Shown: in pieces, positions 50,525 to 59,034 of the stretch
How positions within the stretch are numbered: position 1 is the stretch's first letter
Layout: each line of letters begins with the position of its first letter
NCBI GenBank assembly: GCA_002422545.1
Contig: DIWF01000039.1
Span: 1 to 64,000 of the forward strand
Origin: Firmicutes bacterium UBA6113
Lineage (GTDB): Bacteria; Bacillota; Clostridia; Tissierellales; Sedimentibacteraceae
DNA: 64,000 nt
Direction: 5' to 3'
The notes under the pieces: model-generated
The model's database searches: none
The model's input: only the letters and a program-made list of their open reading frames with translations
Told to the model about the DNA's origin: nothing
Translations under genes and position numbers: made by a program

Positions 50525-51867
50525 CATTGTCCGTCCTTGAATCCGAATTTCATTCCTTGTTTTCTGAAAACTTCTTTTTTGAATATTGGATTGTATACCA
50601 TGTATGTCAAAAGCTTGTAAGGATTTCTCATGTTTGTTTTAAAATCAAATGCCCTGTAAATTATGGAACTAATAGAATTGTAATTTTTTCTGCACCAAAA
50701 TGATATTTCCGTAAGTTCCTCTGCCGACATGTTTTTGGGAATAAACGATGCATAGTTGAACCTGTAATCATGATGAAGCCACCACTTTCCATCATAAAGG
50801 AGATTTCCCTGGCATAAAAGTTCACTGTAAAGAGGAGTTCCCGGGTATGGCATCAAAATGTTGTATGCAGCAAAGGAAAATTTGTTTTTAAGGGCAAAAT
50901 TATATGTATCCATGATGGAATCAAGCGTATCCGTATCATGGCCCAGAGTGAAGGCAGCCCATATCTGCAGTCCGTATGATTTAAGTATACTGATTGCTTC
51001 TTTGTACTGATTGGCAGCAAAGTCTTTGTTAACTTCTTTTTTCATCACATCAATGCTTTCGGTTTTTATTGATTCAAAACCAACCACAAGGCCCATACAG
51101 CCGCTTTTGACCATAAGGTCCATGAGATGCTTGTCCTCAAGCATGTCAAGACTTGCCTGACTTACCCATTTTATTTTTAGAGGTATGAGAGCTCGAAACA
51201 GTTCCTTGGCTTTTTCCTTGTTGCCAACAATGTTGTCGTCAACAAAAAATAACACCTTCCTTTCCTGGTTTTTGATTTCTTCAATTACTTCAGAAACATC
51301 CCTGCAGTAATGGTGGTGTCTGAAATATACACTAGAAGCACAAAAGCTGCATGAATTTCTGCATCCCCTGCTAAACTGCAAAAGTGTAATGGGAAGATAG
51401 TTTTTTCCTTTGAAAATATCCCTTCTTGTAATTATTCCTTTCTGAGGAACTGCTACTTCGCTGCAGATATATTCTTCCTTTATATATCCATTTCTCAGAT
51501 CCTCTATCATTTCTGTCCACTTGTCTTCTGCATCCCCTATCATAATGCTTGTAGCATGTTCCTTAACCTCACTGGGAAGAAGCATTGCGTGCATTCCTCC
51601 CATGAGTACCTTAACTCCCCTGTCCATGAACTGGCGGCTTATCTCATAGGATCTTCTTGCAGTGAATGTTTCAACTGTTATGCATACAAGATCTGTTTCT
51701 TCATCATAGGGAATCACTTCTGCCCTGTCGTCGTACATTACAACTTCTATGTCATGTGGTGTGAGTGCTGCTAGTATTCCAAGCTGCAGTGGCTCCATCC
51801 TGCTTTCATCCACATACAGACTGTGGCCTCTTCTTCCTATGTTTGGTTTAATCAGCGTAATTTTCAT
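50524..51867 (-). CDS. B12-binding radical SAM protein, third tandem paralogue
   Basis: 447 residues from the ATG at 51867. N-terminal MKITLIKPNIGRRGHSLYVD, MEPLQLGILAAL, cobalamin-type region VLMGGMHAMLLPSE, and GDAEDKW. Cluster ligands are C169, C173, C176 (SRGCRNSCSFCASS). Then come FFVDDNIVGNKEKA, LVVGFESIKTES, YPGTPLYSEL and KWWLHHDYRF. No DxHxxG motif is present, as usual for this class. The start lies 20 bases inside the second paralogue and the stop forms TGATG with the fourth. A longer frame to 51909 is less likely. Confidence 0.88.
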   Translation of the reverse strand: MKITLIKPNIGRRGHSLYVDESRMEPLQLGILAALTPHDIEVVMYDDRAEVIPYDEETDLVCITVETFTARRSYEISRQFMDRGVKVLMGGMHAMLLPSEVKEHATSIMIGDAEDKWTEMIEDLRNGYIKEEYICSEVAVPQKGIITRRDIFKGKNYLPITLLQFSRGCRNSCSFCASSVYFRHHHYCRDVSEVIEEIKNQERKVLFFVDDNIVGNKEKAKELFRALIPLKIKWVSQASLDMLEDKHLMDLMVKSGCMGLVVGFESIKTESIDVMKKEVNKDFAANQYKEAISILKSYGLQIWAAFTLGHDTDTLDSIMDTYNFALKNKFSFAAYNILMPYPGTPLYSELLCQGNLLYDGKWWLHHDYRFNYASFIPKNMSAEELTEISFWCRKNYNSISSIIYRAFDFKTNMRNPYKLLTYMVYNPIFKKEVFRKQGMKFGFKDGQ

Positions 51868-53152
51868 CTCTGCTACCAAGTTCCCTTCCCTGCTTGAACA
51901 ATATTTCAAATCTGGATACTAGATTGGTTTTCAAATAAACCGGTGCATTTTTTAAATTACTTCGATTCATCATCCTTTTAAAAATATTTCCCAAGGAATA
52001 AAATGAGTAACGTGCATCTCTGCAGCTTTCTGAAAGCTCAATGCTGGTCATATTTTCAGGAACAATCATTGAATCTCCGTACCTGAAGTCTTTTTCAAGC
52101 CACCACTTGTCGTTAGTAAGCCTGTTTTCCCACTTAAGCCTCTCATAGAGGACTGTACCTGGCATTGCCATGAGGGGATTGAAATTTGCAATTGCAAATT
52201 TATGCTCTACAGCAAAATCAACCAGCTCCTGTGCAGAATCCATAGTGTCTCCTCCATAGCCTATTACAAATGTTCCGTAAACCATGAGCCCTGCGCCATA
52301 AATATTCTTCAGCGTTTTTTCATAATCAAATCTCATGTTTGCCTTCTTGTTCATCTGTTTCAGGTTTTCTTTGTTCAACGATTCAAAACCAGTGAGAATC
52401 ATCATACAGCCGCTGTCTTTCATCATTTTTAAAATTTCAGCGCTTTCTGCAATGTCCATTGATATTTGGCATGCCCATTTCCTTCTGAGTTTCTTCATGT
52501 CCATGAAAAGTTTTACAGCTTTTTCCCTGTCTGCAAAAATGTTATCATCTACAAAGAAAATATATTTTTCCTTTATTTTTTTTATGTCATGAACTACATT
52601 CTCCACGTTTCTTGTGCGCACACTGCCCTTATAAAAGGCATTTATGGAACAGAAATCACAGCAGTACCTGCAGCCCCTTCCAAACTGCACCAAGGCTATG
52701 TTGTTGTAATATTTTCCGTTAAAAACTGTGTAGTCGTATTTTACTTGGGATAAATCTGCATTGTTTTTGCTTATGTATTTTTCCTTTAATGAATTGTTTT
52801 TTATGTCCTCCACAACCAAGGGCCATGTGTCTTCTGCTTCTCCCACAACAACCGCATCTGCATAATAAAGGCATTCATCGGGAACCATAGTTGGATGAAA
52901 TCCCCCCATTATTACAATTTTGTTTTCTTTTTTGTACTTTTCCGCAAGGAAATAAGCCCTACTAGCAGAAAATGTGTCCACGGTCATGGCCACAACTTGA
53001 GCATCGAGTTTTTCAGGCAGCCTTTCTATTTTTTCATCATAAAATTCTATGGGTGCTTTTGTAAGCGGCTTTATTATTGCAAAAACAAGGGGCATCATTG
53101 CATCCCTTGACTTCTTCCCGAACATGTCGGGTCTTATAAATGCTATCTTCAT
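51848..53152 (-). CDS. B12-binding radical SAM protein, second tandem paralogue
   Basis: 434 residues: MKIAFIRPDMFGKKSRDAMM, IVIMGGFHPTMVPDE, VVVGEAEDTW, then ligands C161, C165, C168 (GRGCRYCCDFCS). Later motifs FFVDDNIFADREKA, MILTGFESLNKENLKQMNK, MPGTVLYERL and KWWLEKDFRYGD closely match the fourth paralogue, suggesting recent duplication. It begins 9 bases after the first paralogue. Family relatives include BchE-, HpnJ- and HpnR-like enzymes, which methylate, cyclise or rearrange unactivated carbons; the substrate here is unknown. Confidence 0.9.
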   Translation of the reverse strand: MKIAFIRPDMFGKKSRDAMMPLVFAIIKPLTKAPIEFYDEKIERLPEKLDAQVVAMTVDTFSASRAYFLAEKYKKENKIVIMGGFHPTMVPDECLYYADAVVVGEAEDTWPLVVEDIKNNSLKEKYISKNNADLSQVKYDYTVFNGKYYNNIALVQFGRGCRYCCDFCSINAFYKGSVRTRNVENVVHDIKKIKEKYIFFVDDNIFADREKAVKLFMDMKKLRRKWACQISMDIAESAEILKMMKDSGCMMILTGFESLNKENLKQMNKKANMRFDYEKTLKNIYGAGLMVYGTFVIGYGGDTMDSAQELVDFAVEHKFAIANFNPLMAMPGTVLYERLKWENRLTNDKWWLEKDFRYGDSMIVPENMTSIELSESCRDARYSFYSLGNIFKRMMNRSNLKNAPVYLKTNLVSRFEILFKQGRELGSRDENYAD

Positions 53153-53161
53153 AATGCTCCT

Positions 53162-54505
53162 TTAATCGGGAATATCAGAATTGTCAGCCATAACATCCTT
53201 GCCGTATGCTTCAAAAGATTCAGCATATTTTTTGTATCCGAAATTAAGTCCGAAATAAATGCCATATAAAATATTAATCTTCCATAAATTTTTTATGTCA
53301 ATGCGCTTTATAATGTTTCTTAAGGAATAAGCTTCCTTCCATGCCCACTTAATTCCATCTTCAAGCTCTTTTACAGTCATGTTTGCAGGTTTGTAAACCA
53401 CATGCTCCACGTCGTACATGGACCAGTCAGTTTCAATAATTCTTTTTTCTCTCTCAAGCTTCCTGTAGTAATCTGTTCCGGGAAACGGAGTAATGACAGA
53501 AAACCTGGGCAGATCTATTTTTGCTTCCAGGCACAAATTTACAGTCCTTAAAAATACATCTATTTCATCATCGTCGCTTCCAAAGGCAAAGCATCCCATG
53601 ACCATTATGCCGTGAGAGTGGAGTTTATCCATGAGAATCTGGTATTCATAGACTTTGTTGACGCCTTTTCTCATGCTTTTTTGTGTTTCCTGATTTACAG
53701 ACTCAAAGCCTATGAGGAGTCCCTTGCAGCCGCTTTCTTCAAACAGCTCAATGAGTTCATCGTCAACACCTATTGCAGAAGTTGTAAGACCGAACCACCA
53801 TTTTTTAAGGGGAATCATTTCTTTGAAAAGTTCCTTTGCAAAGGTCGTATCAGCTATTAAATTAACATCAGGAAAGACCACAATCCTGCCCTTAAGAGTT
53901 TTTATTTCATCTGTTATGTTTTGTACTGTCCTCTTGTAGAGATTGCTTCCAAAAGCCTTAGGATAGGCGCAGAATGTGCAGTTTAAGTTGCATCCGCGAA
54001 TTGCCTCAACAGTGTTCAATGTAATATATTTATCCTCTTTTAAAAGGTCTTTTCGGGGTAGAGGACGGTTTTCAACAGTGGTGTTTTCTCCTTGAAAATA
54101 TAGTTTTTGCATGCAGCCTTCCTGGAAATCTCTTAATACTCTCGGAAAATTGTTTTCTCCCAGCCCCACGACAACTGAATCAGAATGCTCCATTGCTTCA
54201 TAGGGCTTAAGTGAAGGGTGGACTCCCCCAAGCACTACCTTGACACCTCTTTTTCTGAAATAATCTGCATATTTGTAACACCTTGAAGCAGTTCCTGTTA
54301 TACATGTAATGGCCACTATGTCAGCTTGTAAGTCAAGAGGGATCTTTTCAGCTGTTTCATCATATATTTTTACATCTGCACCCAGTTCTTCAGGAACAAG
54401 TGCTGCAAGAAGAGCAAGCGTTATTGGCGCATAGTGCAGATTTTTATGAAACATTCCGTTGTAGCGGTGCATTGCACCTGCAGGGGCTAACAGTGCTATT
54501 TTCAT
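53162..54505 (-). CDS. B12-binding radical SAM protein, first and most divergent tandem paralogue
   Basis: 447 residues: MKIALLAPAGAMHRYNGMFH, VVLGGVHPSLKPYEAMEHSD, VVVGLGENNFP, ligands C172, C176, C179 (IRGCNLNCTFCAYP). The conserved strand after the core reads VVFPDVNLIADTTFA instead of the FFVDDN of the other three, and the WWLEK motif is missing (TDWSMYDVEHVVY instead). It therefore probably acts on a different substrate or step. It begins 12 bases after the permease gene. Confidence 0.9.
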   Translation of the reverse strand: MKIALLAPAGAMHRYNGMFHKNLHYAPITLALLAALVPEELGADVKIYDETAEKIPLDLQADIVAITCITGTASRCYKYADYFRKRGVKVVLGGVHPSLKPYEAMEHSDSVVVGLGENNFPRVLRDFQEGCMQKLYFQGENTTVENRPLPRKDLLKEDKYITLNTVEAIRGCNLNCTFCAYPKAFGSNLYKRTVQNITDEIKTLKGRIVVFPDVNLIADTTFAKELFKEMIPLKKWWFGLTTSAIGVDDELIELFEESGCKGLLIGFESVNQETQKSMRKGVNKVYEYQILMDKLHSHGIMVMGCFAFGSDDDEIDVFLRTVNLCLEAKIDLPRFSVITPFPGTDYYRKLEREKRIIETDWSMYDVEHVVYKPANMTVKELEDGIKWAWKEAYSLRNIIKRIDIKNLWKINILYGIYFGLNFGYKKYAESFEAYGKDVMADNSDIPD

Positions 54506-54517
54506 TTTATCCTTCCT

Positions 54518-55663
54518 TTAACTAAGTTTTATAAGCGAAGAAACTGCCATTAAAATATATGAAGCCAACACTATGTTCAGCAATACCTTGTTTTTTCCCA
54601 GATTTCCAAGCATAAGATTTCCATTTGAATGCTCCGTGGCTTTTATGTAACCAGGTATGACAAGCAGTGACGTTATGACTGCCACTACGCCTCCAACCAC
54701 CTGAATCATGGAAATGAAGCTTACAGGAAGAAACAGTGCTGCCAAAAGAGAAGGAACCGTGGCATCAATGAAGGCCGTATTCCTTTTTACTTTTAGCTCC
54801 GTCGATATTATGTCAAGCTGAGCCAGTGCTATGGACAAATATGAAGTAAACATTGCAAGAATAACAAAAACAGAACACACAAATGCAGTAATGTTGCCTA
54901 AGGAGCTGCTAAGCCCTATGGTAGCAACCTGAGTTATATTTTTTGATGCTGTTATTGATGAAACTGTAAATATAAGAGTAATTGCTGCGTTAATTCCAAT
55001 TCCTGTAATTACTGCAGTCTTTAATTTATTTTTATCTTCAATGTTGTTTGCTGCTTGAGGGATGGAAAACAATGCTGAAAATGAAAACATTACTAAGCCG
55101 TACAGAGCAAGGGCATCCCCATAGCTTCCAAAAGAAAGTTCCATATTTTTCACAGGATGGTTCAAAGACATGACAATCAAAAATAAAACCACTCCGCCAA
55201 TTATAATCATGGAATACTTTTCGCTGATACCTATTATTTTTATTCCTGCAACAACTATTAAAGAACTTGTGCAGTAAAATATTATTTTAGAAATAAAAGG
55301 CGCTACTCCAAAAGATTCAGTTAAAACTTCAGCTGCAACCAATATGTAAATTGCAAGATTGAAAAGAAGAACCACAGCCAGCACTGCAAAAAACAAAGAC
55401 GAATACAGTCTTTCATTTTTTCCCTTGAACAAGTGCTCCTTGAAAATTCCCATGAGCTGAGTAGAATTTTTAGAATTTAATACAAGATCTACAACCAACA
55501 GATGCATGAGTGCACTTGCCACAAATGCTGCAACAACAGCAGTTATAATACCAAGCAAACCTGTTTTTGAAGCAGCGTAGGGAATTGCAAGGATTCCTGT
55601 TCCAAGACCGCTTCCTGCAATGAGCATTACTGCTTCCCATGTGGATATTTTTTTACTGGCCAT
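54518..55663 (-). CDS. Amino acid permease, HAAAP/SLC38-like
   Basis: A 381-residue membrane protein with about eleven helices. It begins WEAVMLIAGSGLGTGILAIPYAAS, the unwound first-helix substrate motif (G-S-G-x-G-x-G-I-L-A-I-P) of the aromatic and hydroxy amino acid permeases and their SLC32/36/38 relatives. It probably imports an amino acid with H+ or Na+. It leads the radical SAM operon, so it may supply the substrate or move the product. ATG follows AAGGAGAACTT. Confidence 0.85.
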   Translation of the reverse strand: MASKKISTWEAVMLIAGSGLGTGILAIPYAASKTGLLGIITAVVAAFVASALMHLLVVDLVLNSKNSTQLMGIFKEHLFKGKNERLYSSLFFAVLAVVLLFNLAIYILVAAEVLTESFGVAPFISKIIFYCTSSLIVVAGIKIIGISEKYSMIIIGGVVLFLIVMSLNHPVKNMELSFGSYGDALALYGLVMFSFSALFSIPQAANNIEDKNKLKTAVITGIGINAAITLIFTVSSITASKNITQVATIGLSSSLGNITAFVCSVFVILAMFTSYLSIALAQLDIISTELKVKRNTAFIDATVPSLLAALFLPVSFISMIQVVGGVVAVITSLLVIPGYIKATEHSNGNLMLGNLGKNKVLLNIVLASYILMAVSSLIKLS

Positions 55664-55672
55664 AAGTTCTCC

Positions 55673-55687
55673 TTAACACAATGTTAA
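55673..55687. promoter_or_regulatory. Candidate operator of the radical SAM operon
   Basis: The perfect inverted repeat TTAACA-CAA-TGTTAA lies between the -10 box and the ribosome site of the permease gene, where a repressor would block initiation. Confidence 0.5.
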
Positions 55688-55691
55688 CGTT

Positions 55692-55721
55692 ATTTTACCC
55701 AATAAGAGTATGTTGAAACAA
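55692..55721 (-). promoter_or_regulatory. Promoter of the permease-radical SAM operon
   Basis: On the minus strand, TTGTTT (complement of 55716-55721), 18-bp spacer, TAAAAT (complement of 55692-55697). With the rplQ terminator it makes this operon independent of the ribosomal one. Confidence 0.55.
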
Positions 55722-55789
55722 GCTTTATAAGCATGACTTTCAAAATTCTTTAACATAAAGGTAAAAAATTTGTCGAATGTGCGCATACT

Positions 55790-55817
55790 AAAATCCCGCA
55801 GGTATGCACCTGCGGGA
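55790..55817 (-). terminator. Terminator of the ribosomal protein operon
   Basis: The stem TCCCGCAGGT-GCAT-ACCTGCGGGA (55794-55817) is followed by TTTTAG on the minus strand, just after rplQ. Confidence 0.85.
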
Positions 55818-55846
55818 CTAAGTCAACTATATTCTGCTAAATTGAA

Positions 55847-56188
55847 TTATACTAATTCAATTATTGCCATTTCTGCTCCATCGCCTCTGCGTGGTCCCAA
55901 TTTTAGAATTCTAGTGTATCCACCGTTTCTATCACTGTATTTAGGAGCAACTTCTTCAAATAGCTTACTTACTGCATTTTTATCATATAAATAAGCCGCT
56001 GCTTGACGTCTTGCATGTAGATCTCCTCTTTTACCAAGAGTAATAGTTCTTTCTGCAACTCTTCTTAATTCTTTGGCTCTAGTTACTGTTGTAACCATTC
56101 TGCCATTGTTAATTAAGTCAGCAGTCATGTTTCTTAACATTGCTACTCTGTGGTCAGACTTGATACCAAGCTTTCTGTGACTACCCAT
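55847..56188 (-). CDS. rplQ: Ribosomal protein L17
   Basis: A 113-residue large-subunit protein (GSHRKLGIKSDHRVAMLRNM, TLGKRGDLHARRQA, YTRILKLGPRRGDGAEMAIIEL). It follows rpoA after 20 bases and ends the alpha operon, with a terminator behind it. RBS AAAGGAGGACTAAGC. Confidence 0.98.
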   Translation of the reverse strand: MGSHRKLGIKSDHRVAMLRNMTADLINNGRMVTTVTRAKELRRVAERTITLGKRGDLHARRQAAAYLYDKNAVSKLFEEVAPKYSDRNGGYTRILKLGPRRGDGAEMAIIELV

Positions 56189-56208
56189 GCTTAGTCCTCC
56201 TTTTACTG

Positions 56209-57156
56209 CTAATTATCATTTTTCCTTAAAGATAAACCCAACTCTTCAAGTTTCTTCGCTACTTCATCCAAAGATTTCTTTCCGAGGTTTCTAACTTTCA
56301 TCATGTCATCTTCTGACTTGTATGTAAGTTCCTCTACAGTATTGATTCCTGCTCTCTTCAGACAGTTGTAAGATCTTACTGATAAATCAAGTTCCTCTAT
56401 TGTCATTTCCAAAACTTTTTCTTTTTCATCTTCTTCTTTTTCAATCATTATTTCAACATCGTTAATATGTTCTGTCAATGATATGAACAAGTTGAGATGT
56501 TCGTTCAATATTTTTGCTCCTAAAGAAACTGCTTCTTCAGGTTCAATTGTTCCGTTAGTCCAAATCTCGATTGTCAATTTGTCAAAATCTGTTCTGTTTC
56601 CAACTCTGGTGTCTTCCACTGAGAAGTTTACTTTTTTAACAGGAGTGTAGATTGAATCAATTGGGATAACGCCGATTGACTGGCTATCCTTCTTGTTTCT
56701 TTCAGCTATTACATATCCTCTTCCTTGCTCCATTTCCATCTCAATAATGAGTTCGGAACCTTCTTCAAGAGTTGCAATATGCAAATCCTCGTTGATTATA
56801 TCAACGTCGCCCCCTGTTATAATATCTGCTGCTGTAACCTCTTTAGGTCCCTTTGCGTCTATTAAAAGCTGCACAGGTCCTGGCACGTTCATTTTCGCAG
56901 CCAGATTCTTAATATTAAGAATTATCTCTGTTACATCTTCTCTTACTCCAGGTATTGTAGAAAATTCATGCAATACACCTTGGATGTTGATAGATGTAAC
57001 AGCAGCTCCTGGTAACGATGAAAGTAGTATTCTTCTGAGCGAATTTCCAAGTGTTGTTCCGTAACCTCTTTCAAGTGGTTCAACAACTATCTTCCCATAT
57101 GAGTTATCATCATTCTTTTCAATTAACGTAATATTAGGTTTTTCTATTTCTATCAT
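56209..57156 (-). CDS. rpoA: RNA polymerase alpha subunit
   Basis: A 315-residue subunit. The N-terminal domain (about 1-230) assembles the polymerase (VVEPLERGYGTTLGNSLRRILLSS-type segment, GAAVTSINIQGVLHEF). The C-terminal domain (about 245-310) binds UP elements and activators (VRSYNCLKRAGINTVEEL, KVRNLGKKSLDEV). Full length. In the standard rpsM-rpsK-rpsD-rpoA-rplQ order. Confidence 0.98.
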   Translation of the reverse strand: MIEIEKPNITLIEKNDDNSYGKIVVEPLERGYGTTLGNSLRRILLSSLPGAAVTSINIQGVLHEFSTIPGVREDVTEIILNIKNLAAKMNVPGPVQLLIDAKGPKEVTAADIITGGDVDIINEDLHIATLEEGSELIIEMEMEQGRGYVIAERNKKDSQSIGVIPIDSIYTPVKKVNFSVEDTRVGNRTDFDKLTIEIWTNGTIEPEEAVSLGAKILNEHLNLFISLTEHINDVEIMIEKEEDEKEKVLEMTIEELDLSVRSYNCLKRAGINTVEELTYKSEDDMMKVRNLGKKSLDEVAKKLEELGLSLRKNDN

Positions 57157-57209
57157 CCCAACCCTCCTTAGATGTGATGTATGTCGAGGGTAATAATTCT
57201 TAATTCTTA

Positions 57210-57833
57210 CTACTTAGAGTACAACTCGACAATCAGATGCTCTTCTATTGGTATTTCAATATCTTCCTTCGCAGGTTCAGCTATTATTCTGCCTGTGAAG
57301 TTTTCAGGTTCAACTTGCAACCATTGTGGTGCAGTCTTCTTGTGATTTTCAACTAAAGCTTTGAACTTATCAGAGCTTTGGCTCTTTTCCTTAACCTTTA
57401 TTTCATCGCCAACTGAAAGAGTCATTGATGGAATATCAGCCTTCTTACCGTTTACTGTAAAATGACCGTGAACTACCAATTGTCTTGCTTCTGGTCTTGA
57501 ACTTGCAAAGCCTAATCTGTATATTACATTATCAAATCTAAGCTCCATCAATTTCAATAAGTTATCACCAGTTTTTCCTGACATTTTATCTGCAACTTTA
57601 AAAGCTTCAGCAAACTGTCCTTCTAAAACTCCATAATATTTTCTTACTTTTTGTTTTTCTCTCAACTGAATACCGTAGTTAGTCAGTTTCTTGTTGTTTT
57701 GACCGTGCTGTCCAGGAGCATAGTTTCTTCTTCCTATAGAACACTTGTCAGTGTAACATCTGTCACCTTTTAAATATAACTTTAATCCTTCTCTTCTGCA
57801 TATTCTGCAAACAGGTCCAGTATATCTTGCCAT
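57210..57833 (-). CDS. rpsD: Ribosomal protein S4, zinc-binding form
   Basis: A 207-residue 16S-binding assembly protein. The N-terminus keeps four cysteines (C9, C12, C26, C31) of the zinc-binding (C+) form. The S4 RNA-binding domain is near residues 95-160 (RLDNVIYRLGFASSRPEARQ-like). Adjacent to rpsK, as in clostridial alpha operons; in Bacillus rpsD is elsewhere. Confidence 0.98.
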   Translation of the reverse strand: MARYTGPVCRICRREGLKLYLKGDRCYTDKCSIGRRNYAPGQHGQNNKKLTNYGIQLREKQKVRKYYGVLEGQFAEAFKVADKMSGKTGDNLLKLMELRFDNVIYRLGFASSRPEARQLVVHGHFTVNGKKADIPSMTLSVGDEIKVKEKSQSSDKFKALVENHKKTAPQWLQVEPENFTGRIIAEPAKEDIEIPIEEHLIVELYSK

Positions 57834-57852
57834 CTTTTCACCTCGTTTCTAA

Positions 57853-58251
57853 TTATACTCTTCTACGTTTTGGTGGTCTGCAACCATTATGTGGTATTGG
57901 AGTAACGTCTTTTATTAAATTAACTTCCAGTCCAGCTGCCTGCAAAGATCTTATTGCTGCTTCTCTGCCTGAGCCCGGTCCTTTAACGTACACTTCTACT
58001 GTCTTCAAGCCATGTTCCATGGCTCTCTTTGCTGCTTCTTCTGCTACCATGCTAGCTGCATATGGAGTAGATTTTCTTGAACCCTTGAATCCCAATTGTC
58101 CTGAACTAGCCCAAGAAAGCGCGTTTCCCTGCAAATCAGTAAGAGTTACAAGTGTATTGTTAAAAGTTGACTTAATATGTGCCTGGCCTTTTTCAATATT
58201 TTTACGTTCTCTTTTTCTTACTCTTGTTTTTTGTTGTTTTTTAGCTGCCAC
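57853..58251 (-). CDS. rpsK: Ribosomal protein S11
   Basis: A 132-residue small-subunit platform protein (GQAHIKSTFNNTLVTLTDLQG, STPYAASMVAEEAAK, C-terminal PHNGCRPPKRRRV). GTG start at 58251 after AAGGAGGGACTTAA. Between rpsM and rpsD. Confidence 0.98.
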   Translation of the reverse strand: MAAKKQQKTRVRKRERKNIEKGQAHIKSTFNNTLVTLTDLQGNALSWASSGQLGFKGSRKSTPYAASMVAEEAAKRAMEHGLKTVEVYVKGPGSGREAAIRSLQAAGLEVNLIKDVTPIPHNGCRPPKRRRV

Positions 58252-58265
58252 TTAAGTCCCTCCTT

Positions 58266-58634
58266 TTATTTTTTAGATTTTTTCCCTGAAACTCTCTTAG
58301 GACCTTTTCTAGTTCTAGCATTGTTCTTAGTGTTTTGTCCTCTGACAGGCAATCCTTTTTTATGTCTTAAGCCTCTATAGCAGTTGATTTCTTTTAATCT
58401 CTTAATATTCAACGCTATTTCTCTTCTCAAGTCACCTTCAACAGGATGCTTATCTATTTCAGTTCTTAACTGTTGTATTTCATCTTCTGTCAGGTCTTTA
58501 ACTCTTGTATCAGGGTTAATACCTGTGTCTTTTAATATCTGGTTTGAAGTCTTTCTGCCTATACCATAGATATATGTCAGACCGATTTCAACTCTTTTTT
58601 CTCTTGGTAAATCCACACCAGCGATTCTGGCCAT
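58266..58634 (-). CDS. rpsM: Ribosomal protein S13
   Basis: A 122-residue small-subunit head protein (MARIAGVDLPREKRVEIGLT, YIYGIGRKTSNQIL, RHKKGLPVRGQNTKNNARTR). Contacts L5 and P-site tRNA. RBS GGAGGTGTAAGCTTA. Confidence 0.98.
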   Translation of the reverse strand: MARIAGVDLPREKRVEIGLTYIYGIGRKTSNQILKDTGINPDTRVKDLTEDEIQQLRTEIDKHPVEGDLRREIALNIKRLKEINCYRGLRHKKGLPVRGQNTKNNARTRKGPKRVSGKKSKK

Positions 58635-58686
58635 TAAGCTTACACCTCCTACCTCAGTAGCACTTAATCTTCTATTTTATATCTGT

Positions 58687-58800
58687 CTAGCCTTGTTTTT
58701 GTTTGTGCTTTGGATTTTCGCAAATTACCATAACTTTGCCTTTTCTTCTGATAATCTTGCATTTCTCGCACATTGGTTTTACTGATGGTCTTACTTTCAT
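58687..58800 (-). CDS. rpmJ: Ribosomal protein L36, zinc-binding form
   Basis: A 37-residue protein, MKVRPSVKPMCEKCKIIRRK onward, with zinc ligands C11, C14, C27 and H32. ATG at 58800 follows AGGAGGTATTACA. In its usual place between infA and rpsM. Confidence 0.97.
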   Translation of the reverse strand: MKVRPSVKPMCEKCKIIRRKGKVMVICENPKHKQKQG

Positions 58801-58812
58801 TGTAATACCTCC

Positions 58813-59031
58813 TTACTTTTTCCTCCAGGTTATTCTTCCTCTTGTCAAATCATATGGTGATAATTCAACAGCTACAGTATCTCCCGGAAGAATCCTGATA
58901 TAGTTCATCCTCAGTTTTCCAGAAATATGCGCTAAAATCTGGTGTCCGTTCTGAAGCTCAACTATGAACATTGCATTAGGAAGTGCTTCCAGGACTTTTC
59001 CTTCGACTTCTATAACATCTTTCTTGGACAT
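58813..59031 (-). CDS. infA: Translation initiation factor IF-1
   Basis: A 72-residue S1-fold (OB) protein (MSKKDVIEVEGKVLEALPNA, FIVELQNGHQILAHISGKLRMNYI in part, GDTVAVELSPYDLTRGRI). Binds the ribosomal A site during initiation. Lies 3 bases after the KOW protein gene. Confidence 0.98.
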   Translation of the reverse strand: MSKKDVIEVEGKVLEALPNAMFIVELQNGHQILAHISGKLRMNYIRILPGDTVAVELSPYDLTRGRITWRKK

Positions 59032-59034
59032 TGA

